Source of the DNA: Desulfurococcaceae archaeon
Lineage (GTDB): Archaea > Thermoproteota > Thermoprotei_A > Sulfolobales > Desulfurococcaceae
Reading direction: 5' to 3'
DNA: 64,000 nucleotides
NCBI GenBank assembly: GCA_028275705.1
Contig: JAPWUD010000001.1
Location: 124,001 to 188,000, forward strand
Shown here piece after piece: positions 18,032 to 27,208 of the stretch. The notes under the pieces are model-generated. The model was not told the DNA's origin, made no database searches, and saw nothing but the letters and a program-made list of their open reading frames with translations. The position numbers and the translations under genes are program-made. Position 1 is the stretch's first letter, and each line of letters begins with the position of its first letter.

Positions 18032-18628
18032 ATGGCTCACGGGCCTAGGTACAAAGTTCCAAAGAGAAGGAGGAGGGAGGGTAAAACAAATTACTATAAG
18101 AGGTACATTATGATTCTCTCGAAGCATCCGAGATTTGTCATTAGGAAAACTAATAAGTATATATGGGTTCAAGTAATTGTGGCTAAGCCAAGCGGAGATC
18201 AGACTATAGCCTCTGCACACTCAAGGGAATTAATCACTAAGTTTGCGTGGAAAGGCGGGACTGCAAACACTCCCGCTGCTTATTTAACAGGGTTGCTGGC
18301 TGCGCTTAGAGCCTTAGAGAAGGGAGTAAAGTACGCTGTTCCCGATATTGGCCTCCACCGCGCTGTGAGAGGCGCCTTAGTGTTTGCAGCCATTAAGGCT
18401 GCAAACGATGCTGGATTAAAGGTCCCACTTGGGGAGGAAGTAGTCCCAGGTGAAGATAGGATTGTGGGTAAGCATATTGCTGAGTACGCTAAAATACTCA
18501 GGGAGAAGGGTGTTTTAGAGACTCGTTTTTCAAAATACCTTGAGAAGGGCCTTGACCCCGAGCACTTGCCCGAGCACTTTGAAGAAGTCAGAAAATCTAT
18601 TTTGAAAGCTTATGGAGTTGAGAGGTGA
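18032..18628 (+). CDS. rpl18: Large-subunit ribosomal protein uL18
   Basis: 198 residues from ATG 18032, where GGTGG lies five bases upstream; an in-frame TTG at 18020 is less likely. [25 protein letters not shown], the [32 protein letters not shown] region and [11 protein letters not shown] are typical of the archaeal/L5e form. L18 carries 5S rRNA into the large subunit. Confidence 0.95.
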   Translation: MAHGPRYKVPKRRRREGKTNYYKRYIMILSKHPRFVIRKTNKYIWVQVIVAKPSGDQTIASAHSRELITKFAWKGGTANTPAAYLTGLLAALRALEKGVKYAVPDIGLHRAVRGALVFAAIKAANDAGLKVPLGEEVVPGEDRIVGKHIAEYAKILREKGVLETRFSKYLEKGLDPEHLPEHFEEVRKSILKAYGVER

Positions 18629-18632
18629 GAAA

Positions 18633-19283
18633 ATGTCTTACAACCCGATGCCCGCTATTGATAAGCAAGCACTTGAGAAGTGGACTCCGAGGACTAAGAC
18701 GGGTAAGCTTGTTTTAGAGGGTAAGATAACGAGTTTAAAGGAAATCTTCGAGAAAAACCTACCACTGCTTGAACCAGAGATCATTGACTACCTCCTCCCT
18801 AATTTAAAGTATGTTAGACTAGATGCGAAAATAGTTCAGAAGATGACTGATGCTGGTAGGAGGACTAAGTTCCAAGTAGTTGTGGTTGTTGGTGATGAAG
18901 AGGGATTCATTGGTATTGGTATTGGAAAAGCAAAGCAATATACAGAGGCCCTTGCAAAAGCCATTAGAGACGCTAAATTAAACATTGCACCAATAAGGAG
19001 GGGTTGTGGAAGCTGGGAGTGTAGGTGTAGTGAACCACACTCGGTGCCCTTCACAGTCGCTGGTAAATCAGGCAGTGTAGAGATCGTGCTGAAGCCTGCA
19101 CCACGTGGAACGGGGCTGGTAGTCGGTGATACTGCAAAGGTTATTCTACGCTTAGCAGGTATAAGAGATGCCTGGTCTAAGTCCTATGGGCACACGAGAA
19201 CAACTCTTAACTACGCTAAAGCAGTAGTCCACGCTCTCCACAATACATACAAGTTTGTAGCACCCGTGGATTGGAGTAGGTGA
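18633..19283 (+). CDS. rps5: Small-subunit ribosomal protein uS5
   Basis: 216 residues from ATG 18633 (GAGAGGTGA upstream). The double-stranded RNA-binding half is followed by GDEEGFIGIGIGKAKQYTEALAKAIRDAK, RRGCGSWECRC and the GTGLVVGDTAKVILRLAGI ribosomal S5 C-terminal domain. S5 shapes the mRNA entry channel and decoding accuracy. Confidence 0.96.
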   Translation: MSYNPMPAIDKQALEKWTPRTKTGKLVLEGKITSLKEIFEKNLPLLEPEIIDYLLPNLKYVRLDAKIVQKMTDAGRRTKFQVVVVVGDEEGFIGIGIGKAKQYTEALAKAIRDAKLNIAPIRRGCGSWECRCSEPHSVPFTVAGKSGSVEIVLKPAPRGTGLVVGDTAKVILRLAGIRDAWSKSYGHTRTTLNYAKAVVHALHNTYKFVAPVDWSR

Positions 19284-19288
19284 TATGT

Positions 19289-19789
19289 ATGAGTAGCCAC
19301 ATTCCTGTATATGCAATAGTGAGAGTAAGGGGGAGTGTGAACACTCCTCACGAAGTAGAGTACACTCTAAGACTTTTAAGACTATATAAGAAGTACCATT
19401 GCGTAGTATACCCAGCCAACCTACCGGGTCTCCAGGGAATGCTGAATAAAGTGAAAGACTGGGTTACATGGGGGGAGGTAGACGTGGAGACTCTTACAAG
19501 TCTACTTAGAGCTAGAGGTAGAATACCGGGTGGAAAACCACTTACAGACGAGTACGTTGACGCCAAACTAGGGGATAAGGGTGTAAAGGGGGGTATACAG
19601 GGGCTCGCCGAGGCTATTCTAACTGGTAGGATCATACTGCATAAAGTAGATAACTTAATTAAACCCGTTTTCAGACTACACCCACCTAGAGGAGGCTTTA
19701 AAGGAACTATTAAGAAACCTTACTCACAGGGGGGAGATACTGGCTATAGAGGAGCCGCAATCAATGAATTAATCAAGAGAATGCTTTAG
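19289..19789 (+). CDS. rpl30: Large-subunit ribosomal protein uL30
   Basis: 166 residues from ATG 19289, with AGGTGA four bases upstream; GTG 19280 in the same frame is within the rps5 end. YAIVRVRGSVNTPHEVEYTLRLLRLY is the L30 core, followed by the long archaeal/L7e-type extension with RGRIPGGKPLTDEY and RLHPPRGGFKGTIKKPYSQGG. Confidence 0.95.
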   Translation: MSSHIPVYAIVRVRGSVNTPHEVEYTLRLLRLYKKYHCVVYPANLPGLQGMLNKVKDWVTWGEVDVETLTSLLRARGRIPGGKPLTDEYVDAKLGDKGVKGGIQGLAEAILTGRIILHKVDNLIKPVFRLHPPRGGFKGTIKKPYSQGGDTGYRGAAINELIKRML

Positions 19790-19803
19790 CGAGGGTGAAA
19801 TAA

Positions 19804-20280
19804 ATGGTTGTCAGGAGGGAGAAGAAGTCTAGGAAACTACGCGGTAGAACAAGGACAATGGGTTGGGGCAGGATCGGGCAGCACAGGAAGAGTGGTTCGA
19901 GAGGTGGATTTGGCGCTGTTGGATTCCACAAGCATAAGTGGACGTGGGTAATTAAGTATGCTCCTAACTGGTATGGGAAACACGGATTTGTAAGTATCTA
20001 TGAGGTAAAGAAGTATCGCTACATGAAAGCCATTAATGTAGGGGAGTTAAACGAGATAGCCAGAGAACTCGTGGCGAGGAATACTGCATTGAGAGAAGGC
20101 GAGTTAATAGTCATAGACACTATTCAACTAGGCTACGACAAAGTCCTCGGCGAGGGCAGTGTAACAATGCCGCTCAAAGTAATTGCAAAGTCCATTACAG
20201 AGGCTGCAAGGAGAAAAATAGAGGAGGCTGGTGGAAAAGTAGTTGTTGGATTAGAGGAGGCCGAGGAGCGAAGCGAGTAG
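19804..20280 (+). CDS. rpl15: Large-subunit ribosomal protein uL15
   Basis: 158 residues. [31 protein letters not shown] is the long glycine- and basic-rich arm typical of archaeal L15/L27a, followed by [19 protein letters not shown] and an L18e/L15-like globular domain. Last ribosomal protein of the operon before a 100-nt gap and secY. Confidence 0.95.
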   Translation: MVVRREKKSRKLRGRTRTMGWGRIGQHRKSGSRGGFGAVGFHKHKWTWVIKYAPNWYGKHGFVSIYEVKKYRYMKAINVGELNEIARELVARNTALREGELIVIDTIQLGYDKVLGEGSVTMPLKVIAKSITEAARRKIEEAGGKVVVGLEEAEERSE

Positions 20281-20381
20281 TTAATTCCATGTCTCACACT
20301 TGCTTTATTTTACCCCTTAAATAATATATTAATTCCTAGCTGGCTTAGTAGTGGAGAGCTACAGTAGACTCGGTGCTGGAG

Positions 20382-21803
20382 ATGGGTTTACTTAAGGCAA
20401 TGTATGAGGTTGCAAAGTATATTCCAAGTGCGCCAAAGCCTACGAGGAGAGTAGGGCTTGGAGAGAAGTTTTTATGGACAGCGCTTGCACTCGTACTTTA
20501 CTTAATAATGGCCCATACACCGCTTTATGGCGTTCCATGGGAAGCTACAAGGCAGCAGCAGTTAATGATACTACAAGTAGTATTCGCCTCTCACAGTGGT
20601 ACACTAATGGAGCTCGGTATAGGCCCAATAGTTACAGCTGGCTTAATAATGCAGATCCTTGCTGGCGCGAAGCTAATAGACATAGACTTAACCGACCCCG
20701 AAGATAGAAAGATATTTACAGGTGCACAGAAAACACTCGGTTTAATACTAGCCGCTGTCCAGGCTGCAATGTACGTCTTAGCCTGTAGATACTGGTCTTT
20801 TGCAGGTAATCCAATATACGCATGTACAGCTTCAACAACTACTAGGATTATTGTAGCATTCCAATTATTTATTGCAACGCTCTTCGTCATGATGCTCGAC
20901 GAAATGATCCAGAAGGGTTGGGGGCTTGGATCAGGGGTATCACTCTTCATCCTAGCTGGAGTAGCCACAACTGTTTTCTGGGATATCTTCAGCCCCATCC
21001 AAGTCCAAGGCGTGTATGTTGGGTTTATACCCTACGCGGCAAGCGTATTGAGTGCTGGTGGATCAGTGTCAAATATACTCCTTCGATCTGGCGGTAGAGA
21101 CCTGCTGGGGCTTGTAGCGACCTTTGTTATTATAATATTATTGATATACCTGAACAGCGTGAGAGTGGAAATACCAATCACTACTCCTAGACTACAGACG
21201 ATAAAATCCAAGATCCCACTTCAATTCCTATATGTCACTAATATCCCAATACTCTTCATTGGAATACTCTATTCAAACCTAATAGTCTTTGCAACGATTA
21301 CTAGAACGTATATAGGTTCTGGGGCACTAGCAGATCTACTCGCTAAGTATGATAGTCAGGGGAGACTTGTAGGTGGGCTTGCATACTACCTTGCAGCACC
21401 TAATGGACTATTGAGTGCTTTCTCGGAGCCAGCACACTTGATTATCTATAGTCTCTTAGTATTGGTGTTTGCAGTTATATTTGGATTAATCTGGGTTGAA
21501 GTAGCTGGATTAAACCCCGCTATGCAAGCCCAGCAGTTGCTAGACAGCGGGTTTGAAGTACCTGGTTTTAGGAGGAATCCAAAGATCCTTGAGCAGTTGC
21601 TAGCAAGGTATATTTATCCACTGACTATTCTATCATCACTTATTGTTGGTTTGATCGCTGTTTTCGCCGATATTGTTGGGGCTTATGGTAGTGGCACTGG
21701 CTTACTACTAGCTATTGGAATACTCCAGCAATACTACTCATTGATCGCGTATGAGAGGACTCTTGAAGCGTATCCAATGCTGAAGAGGCTTATTGGAGAA
21801 TAG
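20382..21803 (+). CDS. secY: Preprotein translocase subunit SecY
   Basis: 473 residues from ATG 20382 (GGTG about seven bases upstream; a GTG at 20373 is in frame). Ten hydrophobic helices are evident; the plug/pore region after TM1, the PIVTAGLIMQILAGAKLIDIDL segment, and the cytoplasmic loop before TM7 (NSVRVEIPITTPR) match archaeal Sec61alpha/SecY, the protein-conducting channel. A TTAAATAATATATTAA stretch at about 20318-20333 in the preceding gap could give secY its own promoter. Confidence 0.96.
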   Translation: MGLLKAMYEVAKYIPSAPKPTRRVGLGEKFLWTALALVLYLIMAHTPLYGVPWEATRQQQLMILQVVFASHSGTLMELGIGPIVTAGLIMQILAGAKLIDIDLTDPEDRKIFTGAQKTLGLILAAVQAAMYVLACRYWSFAGNPIYACTASTTTRIIVAFQLFIATLFVMMLDEMIQKGWGLGSGVSLFILAGVATTVFWDIFSPIQVQGVYVGFIPYAASVLSAGGSVSNILLRSGGRDLLGLVATFVIIILLIYLNSVRVEIPITTPRLQTIKSKIPLQFLYVTNIPILFIGILYSNLIVFATITRTYIGSGALADLLAKYDSQGRLVGGLAYYLAAPNGLLSAFSEPAHLIIYSLLVLVFAVIFGLIWVEVAGLNPAMQAQQLLDSGFEVPGFRRNPKILEQLLARYIYPLTILSSLIVGLIAVFADIVGAYGSGTGLLLAIGILQQYYSLIAYERTLEAYPMLKRLIGE

Positions 21804-22255
21804 TGATGAAGTCTACTCTACTATTCCTAGTTGTTTCACTATTCATGGTTATCTACCTTTACGTCTTCAAACTAGTGAAAAAGACCTCCTACTATAGGAG
21901 AGTAAAGGCTCTGTATGAACAGGCGAAGAAAGTCCCCACGAGAGTGAGCTCGAAGGGGGATTATAGGAGGCTTAGGAAATACACTCCTTACTTAAAGGAG
22001 TATAGAAGGAGAATGTTGAAGTTATCGCTTATTAACATTGGTGTGTTCATGGCGGTGTATGCTGCAATGCTTTTTACATCCTACTTATTAATGGTTTACC
22101 AGCAAATATACGTCGTGGAAACACCTATTACAATCCCCTTTTTCACATATGTAGATGAGAGTGGTAGTCTCTACATACACTCCACCATGGTAGTTATAAT
22201 TTCACTAGCAGCTACCCACTACCCTATACTACGAGAGTTGAGGATAGAGAAGTAG
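21803..22255 (+). CDS. EMC3/TMCO1-family (DUF106) membrane protein, YidC-like insertase candidate
   Basis: 150 residues with a first helix (about 4-22), a basic coiled-coil-like cytoplasmic segment (about 25-70), and two or three further helices (about 75-100 and 125-142). This layout and its place directly after secY match the archaeal DUF106 proteins, members of the Oxa1/YidC superfamily that help membrane protein insertion. GTG 21803 overlaps the secY stop; ATG 21806 is equally possible. Confidence 0.8.
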   Translation: MMKSTLLFLVVSLFMVIYLYVFKLVKKTSYYRRVKALYEQAKKVPTRVSSKGDYRRLRKYTPYLKEYRRRMLKLSLINIGVFMAVYAAMLFTSYLLMVYQQIYVVETPITIPFFTYVDESGSLYIHSTMVVIISLAATHYPILRELRIEK

Positions 22256-22330
22256 TGTATTTTTGAAGGATTTAAATCCCTTAATACATAAATCAATGAA
22301 AAACAATAGAGTATACACTGGTGCATGCAC

Positions 22331-22609
22331 ATGCCGAGGCCTATGTACCGTGCGAGGAGCTGGAGGAGGATTTCTAAGAGAATACCTAGTGGTAGAGCAG
22401 TAGTTCACTATGAGAAGGGGAAGCCTGGTAGAGCTAGGTGTGCTGTGTGTGGAGCCCCATTGAATGGTGTGCCAGCACTTAGACCAGTAGTGCTTAGTAA
22501 ACTAGCTAAAACGGAGAAGAGGCCTGAGAGACCCTATGGAGGCGTAGTGTGCCCTAAGTGCTTATCACGTGGTTTGAGAAACTCTATTAGAGCACTAGTG
22601 GCATCATAG
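22331..22609 (+). CDS. rpl34e: Large-subunit ribosomal protein eL34
   Basis: 92 residues from ATG 22331, where GGTG lies seven bases upstream. MPRPMYRARSWRRISKRIPSG followed by CAVCG...CPKC zinc-binding pairs is typical of archaeal L34e. A separate TATA-like stretch (GATTTAAATCCC, about 22268-22279) suggests its own promoter. It heads the cluster L34e-cmk-L14e-cbf5, common in archaea. Confidence 0.93.
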   Translation: MPRPMYRARSWRRISKRIPSGRAVVHYEKGKPGRARCAVCGAPLNGVPALRPVVLSKLAKTEKRPERPYGGVVCPKCLSRGLRNSIRALVAS

Positions 22610-22651
22610 TGGACTCTCTACTCAGTTATAGCTTTAATGAGGGGTCTCTCA

Positions 22652-23179
22652 TTGGTTAGAGTAGTTATTAGTGGCCCCCCAGGTAGTGGGAAAACAACAC
22701 AGGCTAAACTACTAGCCGAGGAGTATGGTTTAAAATACTACTCAGCTGGGAAGATATTCAGAGAGATTGCTCAACAGAGGGGTGTTAGTTTAGAGGAGTT
22801 AAGCCTCATTGCTTTAAAGGATCCATCAATAGATCTCGAAGTAGATAAGAGAACATATGAAGTTGCTAGAGAAGACGATATTGTCATAGATGGACACCTC
22901 ACAGCGTGGATTGTGAGTGAGTTAGTTGATTATAGAATATACATCACCGCCCCTCTATCGCTCAGAATGCTTCGAATAGCTTCAAGAGATGGAAAATCCA
23001 TAGAGGATGCATTTAGAGAAACCATTGTGAGAGAGTATACTCAGAAAAAGAGGTTTTTAGAATTCTACGGGATAGATATAGATGACCTATCGATCTTTGA
23101 CCTCGTCATAAACACTAAGTATATTGGTATTAAAGAGGCATTTGAAATAATTAAAAAAGCTCTTGAGGATAAACTATAG
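22652..23179 (+). CDS. cmk: Cytidylate kinase
   Basis: About 175 residues. [20 protein letters not shown] is the P-loop; [22 protein letters not shown] and the R-rich lid with [27 protein letters not shown] match archaeal CMP kinase, which makes CDP from CMP. GAGGGG at 22638-22643 fits a start at TTG 22652; ATG 22637 is in frame but has no SD. Confidence 0.9.
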   Translation: MVRVVISGPPGSGKTTQAKLLAEEYGLKYYSAGKIFREIAQQRGVSLEELSLIALKDPSIDLEVDKRTYEVAREDDIVIDGHLTAWIVSELVDYRIYITAPLSLRMLRIASRDGKSIEDAFRETIVREYTQKKRFLEFYGIDIDDLSIFDLVINTKYIGIKEAFEIIKKALEDKL

Positions 23180-23202
23180 AGGTTTTTATGAAGGGGTGTG
23201 TT

Positions 23203-23496
23203 ATGCCCGCGATCGAAGTAGGTAGAATATGCGTGAAAGTAGCTGGTAGAGAAGCGGGGAGGAAATGCGTAGTAGTAGATATTGTAGATGAAAACTTTGT
23301 CCTAGTAACGGGTCCAAAGCAGTTAACAGGGGTAAAGAGAAGAAGAGTAAACATTAAGCACATTGAACCATTAGATAAACTAGTCAAGATCACAAGAGGA
23401 GCGAGCGATGAAGATGTTTTAAAAGCTATTCAAGAATCGGGACTAGAGGAGTTCATGAAAGAAGTAGTTAAACCAAAGTTCTCTCCTATAAAGTAG
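23203..23496 (+). CDS. rpl14e: Large-subunit ribosomal protein eL14
   Basis: 97 residues from ATG 23203 (GGGGTG five bases upstream; ATG 23188 in frame is less likely). [27 protein letters not shown] is the KOW-containing L14e start, with [20 protein letters not shown] following. It lies between cmk and cbf5, the usual archaeal order. Confidence 0.94.
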   Translation: MPAIEVGRICVKVAGREAGRKCVVVDIVDENFVLVTGPKQLTGVKRRRVNIKHIEPLDKLVKITRGASDEDVLKAIQESGLEEFMKEVVKPKFSPIK

Positions 23497-23578
23497 CCTG
23501 AAAACCCATCTTATGTTTTTAGAGCATTGCTCCCCATATAATCCTAGTGGGGATTGAGAATCCTGGAGGGTGTATCTA

Positions 23579-24656
23579 ATGGGTTTAAAGGAGAAGGGGG
23601 TGGGCTTCTTAGACAAGATCACTGCTAGAGCAGGCTATGTAAATAATTGGATTACTGTAAGGGAAGCTGATACAAGCCCCGATTACGGGGTATTACCATA
23701 TGAGAGGGGGATAATTGATCACATAAACTTTGGAGTAATAAACTTAGATAAACCACCTGGCCCTACAAGCCATGAGGTGGTTGCATGGATTAAGAGAATG
23801 TTTAATATTGAGAGAGCGGGTCATGGGGGAACCCTAGAGCCTTGGGTTTACTAGACCAAGGCGGGGATACCCCAAGGTTACCGGGGTTTTACCAATAGGC
23901 TTAGCTAATAGTACCAAGGTTATTGGAAACGTTGTACATAGTGTTAAGGAGTACGTAATGGTTGTCCAGCTACACGAGGTAGTTGAGAGGGGGAGGGTGG
24001 AGAGTGTAGTTGAGTACTTTAAGGGGAGGATCTATCAGAGGCCCCCGCTTAGATCAAGTGTTAAGAGGAGTATTAGGGTGAAGAATATATATGAGATCGA
24101 GGTTCTCGATTATCAAGATAAGTTTTTAATGCTGAGAGTACTCTGCGATCCAGGCACATATATGAGGAAGTTAGCACACGATATGGGTTTAATTCTAGGT
24201 GTTGGAGCCCACATGAGGGAGTTGAGGAGGACTAGGACTGGTCCTTTCAGAGAAGATGAGACACTGGTAACTCTACAGGAGGTGGGTGAAGCATTATACT
24301 TATGGAGGAGTAGTGGAGATGAGAGGTATTTAAGGAGGGTTATTCAACCAGTTGAAGTGTCAACCGTCCACTTGCCTAAAATACTAGTACTCGACACCGC
24401 TGTCGATGCAGTAGCCCATGGTGCTAATCTAGCAGCACCAGGAGTAGCCTTGCTAACTAAAAACGTGGAGTCCGGTAAACCAGTAGCAATATATACCTTA
24501 AAGGGGGAGCTAGTTGCACTGGGTAAATCATTGAAGAGCGCCGATGAGATCGCTAGAATGGATAAGGGGCTGATTGCCGAGACGACAAGGGTTGTTATGC
24601 CTCGAGGTGTGTATCCGAGGACTTGGAAAACAAAGAGTGGAAGTGGTTTGAGATAG
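23579..24656 (+). CDS. cbf5: tRNA/rRNA pseudouridine synthase Cbf5, interrupted by a short mRNA intron
   Basis: Exon 1 (ATG 23579, GGAGGGTG upstream) ends in GHGGTLEP and then runs into a stop at 23852; exon 2 (from about 23874) resumes in another frame with KVTGVLPIGLANSTKV. In Cbf5/dyskerin these blocks are contiguous (GHGGTLDPKVTGVLP), so about 31 nt (near 23843-23873) must be removed. The spliced product is about 348 residues, normal length, including the PUA domain (PKILVLDTAVDAVAHGANL). Cbf5 is the catalytic subunit of H/ACA RNPs. Introns in crenarchaeal cbf5 mRNAs cut by the tRNA splicing endonuclease are known. A translation of the raw gene gives two fragments, the second apparently starting at 23958. 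Confidence 0.9.
23843..23873 (+). other. Predicted intron in cbf5 pre-mRNA
   Basis: Removing 31 nt joins GAG-CCN to AAG-GTT-ACC and restores the invariant Cbf5 sequence. CCTTGGG (23840-23846) and CCCAAGG (23871-23877) can pair across the intron, and GGGG/CCCC (23863-23866/23870-23873) can form an internal hairpin. The exact bulge-helix-bulge register is not clear by eye; junctions one or two bases either side give the same or nearly the same product. Confidence 0.75.
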
Positions 24657-25231
24657 TGCACTACTATAGGAAAACCCCTGGTAGGAGGGTACTTATACCT
24701 CTCTATACTCATGGATATACATTTCAATTTATCTCATATACTAGCCTATTCTCAGGGTCCTCGATTGATGAGGGAACACTATTGCTAATAGAGAACATTA
24801 AACTACCCGGGGATGGATTGATCCTTGATATCGGGTGTGGATATGGAGTAATTGGAGTAGTGGCTGCAAAGTTAAATCCAAAGCTAAGGGTCTACATGAC
24901 TGATATAAATCCACTAGCCGTTAAAACAGCGAGGCAAAATGCTAGGTTAAACAGAGTTGAAGATAGAGTAGTTGTATTGGAAGGGGATAGATACGAGCCT
25001 GTGAAGGGGCTGTTATTCAACGCCATCTACTCAAACCCACCGCTCTCAGCAGGAATGAAGATCGTTGAGGACATTGTGCTCGGGGCAAGAGACCACTTAT
25101 CGAGAAATGGCTTTGCACAATTCGTCTTAGCGAAGGGTGGTGAGTACCTAGAGAGAGAAGCTAGAAAAACCTATAGCATTGTGGAGGCAACGAGTAGAAA
25201 GGGTTATATTCTCCTATACCTAAAACCATAA
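24623..25231 (+). CDS. Class I SAM-dependent methyltransferase, RsmC/RlmG-like
   Basis: 202 residues. Motif I is GLILDIGCGYGVIGVVAA (about residues 64-82), followed by the acidic ribose-binding MTDINPLAV, and motif IV is NPPLSAG, the N-P-P signature of N6-adenine or N2-guanine methyltransferases of the MTS superfamily. rRNA or tRNA is the probable substrate. Start TTG 24623 overlaps the cbf5 end by 34 nt, so the genes are coupled. Confidence 0.75.
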   Translation: MENKEWKWFEIVHYYRKTPGRRVLIPLYTHGYTFQFISYTSLFSGSSIDEGTLLLIENIKLPGDGLILDIGCGYGVIGVVAAKLNPKLRVYMTDINPLAVKTARQNARLNRVEDRVVVLEGDRYEPVKGLLFNAIYSNPPLSAGMKIVEDIVLGARDHLSRNGFAQFVLAKGGEYLEREARKTYSIVEATSRKGYILLYLKP

Positions 25232-25236
25232 ATAGA

Positions 25237-25322
25237 GCCGGGGTGCCCGAGCGGCCTAAGGGGCCGGCCTTGAGAGCCGGTGGGGGTTTGCTCCCGCGCG
25301 GGTTCGAATCCCGCCCCCGGCG
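25237..25322 (+). tRNA. tRNA-Ser (UGA)
   Basis: An 86-nt class II tRNA: acceptor GCCGGGG/CCCCGGC, anticodon loop CTTGAGA giving UGA, long variable arm (25283-25297 region) and T arm GCGGG-TTCGAAT-CCCGC. Discriminator G; CCA is not encoded. No intron. Confidence 0.93.
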
Positions 25323-25366
25323 TTTATTACCTCTACTCACCATATTGTTACCATTGGTGATTTGAA

Positions 25367-25753
25367 TTGAGTTCCACAGCTCCAAGCACTGTGAGTGAAG
25401 ATGAGAGGTTGTGGGGTTTTATAGCTTGGGTTATTCCATTGATTGGCGGGGTTTTAGCGCTGGCTTTGAAGCCTAATTACAAGTACGCTGTCTACTGGGC
25501 TTACCTCTCTATATCATTCTTTATCGTGATTATTGGGGGATGGGTTGTAGTCTTTGTCTTCTCCATTATACCCCTTATTGGCCACATACTATCATTTATC
25601 ATGGGTGTTATTATAGGGATTGGATTACTCATAGTGTGGATTATTGGGATACTGAGGTCTCTTGAGATAAACTGGTGGAGGCCTCCTTTAATCTACGATA
25701 TTGCAAAAATACTGAATCCACGGCTAGAAGAATATATTGTTAAACCCACGTAG
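25367..25753 (+). CDS. Small membrane protein, DUF4870/UPF0132-like
   Basis: 128 residues starting at TTG 25367 (GGTGAT about eight bases upstream). SEDERLWGFIAWVIPLIGGVLALAL is followed by two more hydrophobic helices (about 45-68 and 72-98) and a soluble tail. The pattern of three or four helices with a polar N terminus fits the DUF4870-type family of unknown function. It lies between tRNA-Ser and the convergent RuBisCO gene. Confidence 0.6.
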   Translation: MSSTAPSTVSEDERLWGFIAWVIPLIGGVLALALKPNYKYAVYWAYLSISFFIVIIGGWVVVFVFSIIPLIGHILSFIMGVIIGIGLLIVWIIGILRSLEINWWRPPLIYDIAKILNPRLEEYIVKPT

Positions 25754-25757
25754 AGCA

Positions 25758-27092
25758 TTAAATAGGCTTTGTAAACCCCCATTTTTCCAGTGCTCTCGCA
25801 AGCTCTCTATGGGTCTTAGCATATTCCCCGAGCGGTATACCATTATTAATGGCTTCAAGAGCTTGCCTAACAGCTGCTGCACCAGCCCGCGGCCCATCTG
25901 GATGTCCTATCACACCCCCACCCACTTGTATAACTATGTCTCTTCCAAGGGCTTCAATAACTGGTGGCAGTATACCTGGGTGTAGACCACCCGATGAAAC
26001 TGGAAGTGCTGGCTTAATGTGGTACATTGGTTGCTCAAGGTGGAATATGTCGTCTGGGTCTGGCTTGAAGTGCTCCTCGCGCAGGATCCTCGCGTACCTA
26101 ACTACGTCTAATTTCTCGCCCTCTAGTTTGCCAACACCAGCTGTTCCAACGTGCAGTTGATCCACTCCTATAACCCTATAGAGCTTTGCGAGGACATACA
26201 TTGATATCCCATGGTACTTATTCCTAGTGAAGGCAGCGTGCATTGCTCTATGCGCGTGTATAGCTAGTCCATACTCCTCGGCTCTATCCCTAATATATGT
26301 TAGTGCACTCCACCCAGTTACAACAACATCTACCATAACATAGGGGTTCCCATAGTCGGCTACAAGCTTCAACCTCTTCTCCATTTCTCTAACATCTGAC
26401 GTAATATTTGCAAACCAAACCTTCCTCTCACCAGTCTCCCTCTCAACTTTATCAATAACCTTCATAATAGCCCTAGCCCTTGCTTCAAAGCGGCAGAAAC
26501 TCGGGCTCGCTAGGTTTTCATCGTCTTTAATGTAGTCTAGTCCACCATATAGTAGCTCGAAGGCTAGCTTCTCAACCTCCTCTGGTGTATAACCCTCCTT
26601 AGGCTTTGGGACAGTCCCAACTATTGGCCTATCATAAACTCTAAATATCTCTCTAACCCCCCTTACACCCTTAACAGGGCCTTTAAAGTACTCTAGAAAC
26701 CTCCTTGGTAGGTATAGGTCCTCGAGTCTTAAACCACTAGCACGCTTCATCCCAAAAATATTACCCGCTACACTAGCTAGGAATGCAGGCATATTGCCCT
26801 CTTCAAATAATTCAAGTGGATACGCTATTTTCACTAAGTAGGAGCCATCATTCAAGTCTAGTATTTCATAGACTCTGCCACTAAGCTTCTTAACTCTATC
26901 GACATCGTACCATGGATATAGAGTAGTCCAAGTCCCCGTACTACTCTCCGCAGCTATGCCGCTAGCAGCCTCCTCTATTTTAAACCCCTGTGCAGGGGTA
27001 ACCCTGAATACCCCGATAACATCTCTCTCCAAGTCTGGCGTATAGCCTGGTGTGAGGTATTCGTGGTAAGATTCAAACTCATACCTCTTCAA
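25758..27092 (-). CDS. rbcL: Form III ribulose-bisphosphate carboxylase, large subunit
   Basis: 444 residues, normal for archaeal form III. Active-site motifs are intact: PKPKEG (first catalytic lysine), GGLDYIKDDE with the lysine that is carbamylated and the Mg-binding Asp-Glu, IHAHRAMHAAFTR with the catalytic histidine, and GVGKLEG (loop 6). Form III enzymes fix CO2 onto ribulose-1,5-bisphosphate made from nucleotides (AMP pathway), feeding 3-phosphoglycerate to glycolysis, rather than running a full Calvin cycle; the partner genes are not in this window. Start TTG 27092 with AGGTGG upstream. No small subunit gene is seen. Confidence 0.95.
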   Translation of the reverse strand: MKRYEFESYHEYLTPGYTPDLERDVIGVFRVTPAQGFKIEEAASGIAAESSTGTWTTLYPWYDVDRVKKLSGRVYEILDLNDGSYLVKIAYPLELFEEGNMPAFLASVAGNIFGMKRASGLRLEDLYLPRRFLEYFKGPVKGVRGVREIFRVYDRPIVGTVPKPKEGYTPEEVEKLAFELLYGGLDYIKDDENLASPSFCRFEARARAIMKVIDKVERETGERKVWFANITSDVREMEKRLKLVADYGNPYVMVDVVVTGWSALTYIRDRAEEYGLAIHAHRAMHAAFTRNKYHGISMYVLAKLYRVIGVDQLHVGTAGVGKLEGEKLDVVRYARILREEHFKPDPDDIFHLEQPMYHIKPALPVSSGGLHPGILPPVIEALGRDIVIQVGGGVIGHPDGPRAGAAAVRQALEAINNGIPLGEYAKTHRELARALEKWGFTKPI

Positions 27093-27208
27093 TTAGACCA
27101 CCTTTAACTTAGGATTTAAACGCTAAAAGGGTTATTAATTTCAAGAATGCGCTGGCTCTATATAACTTGTACTGTATTATTCAATGGCCTCTAGAGGATT
27201 GGTGGTTC

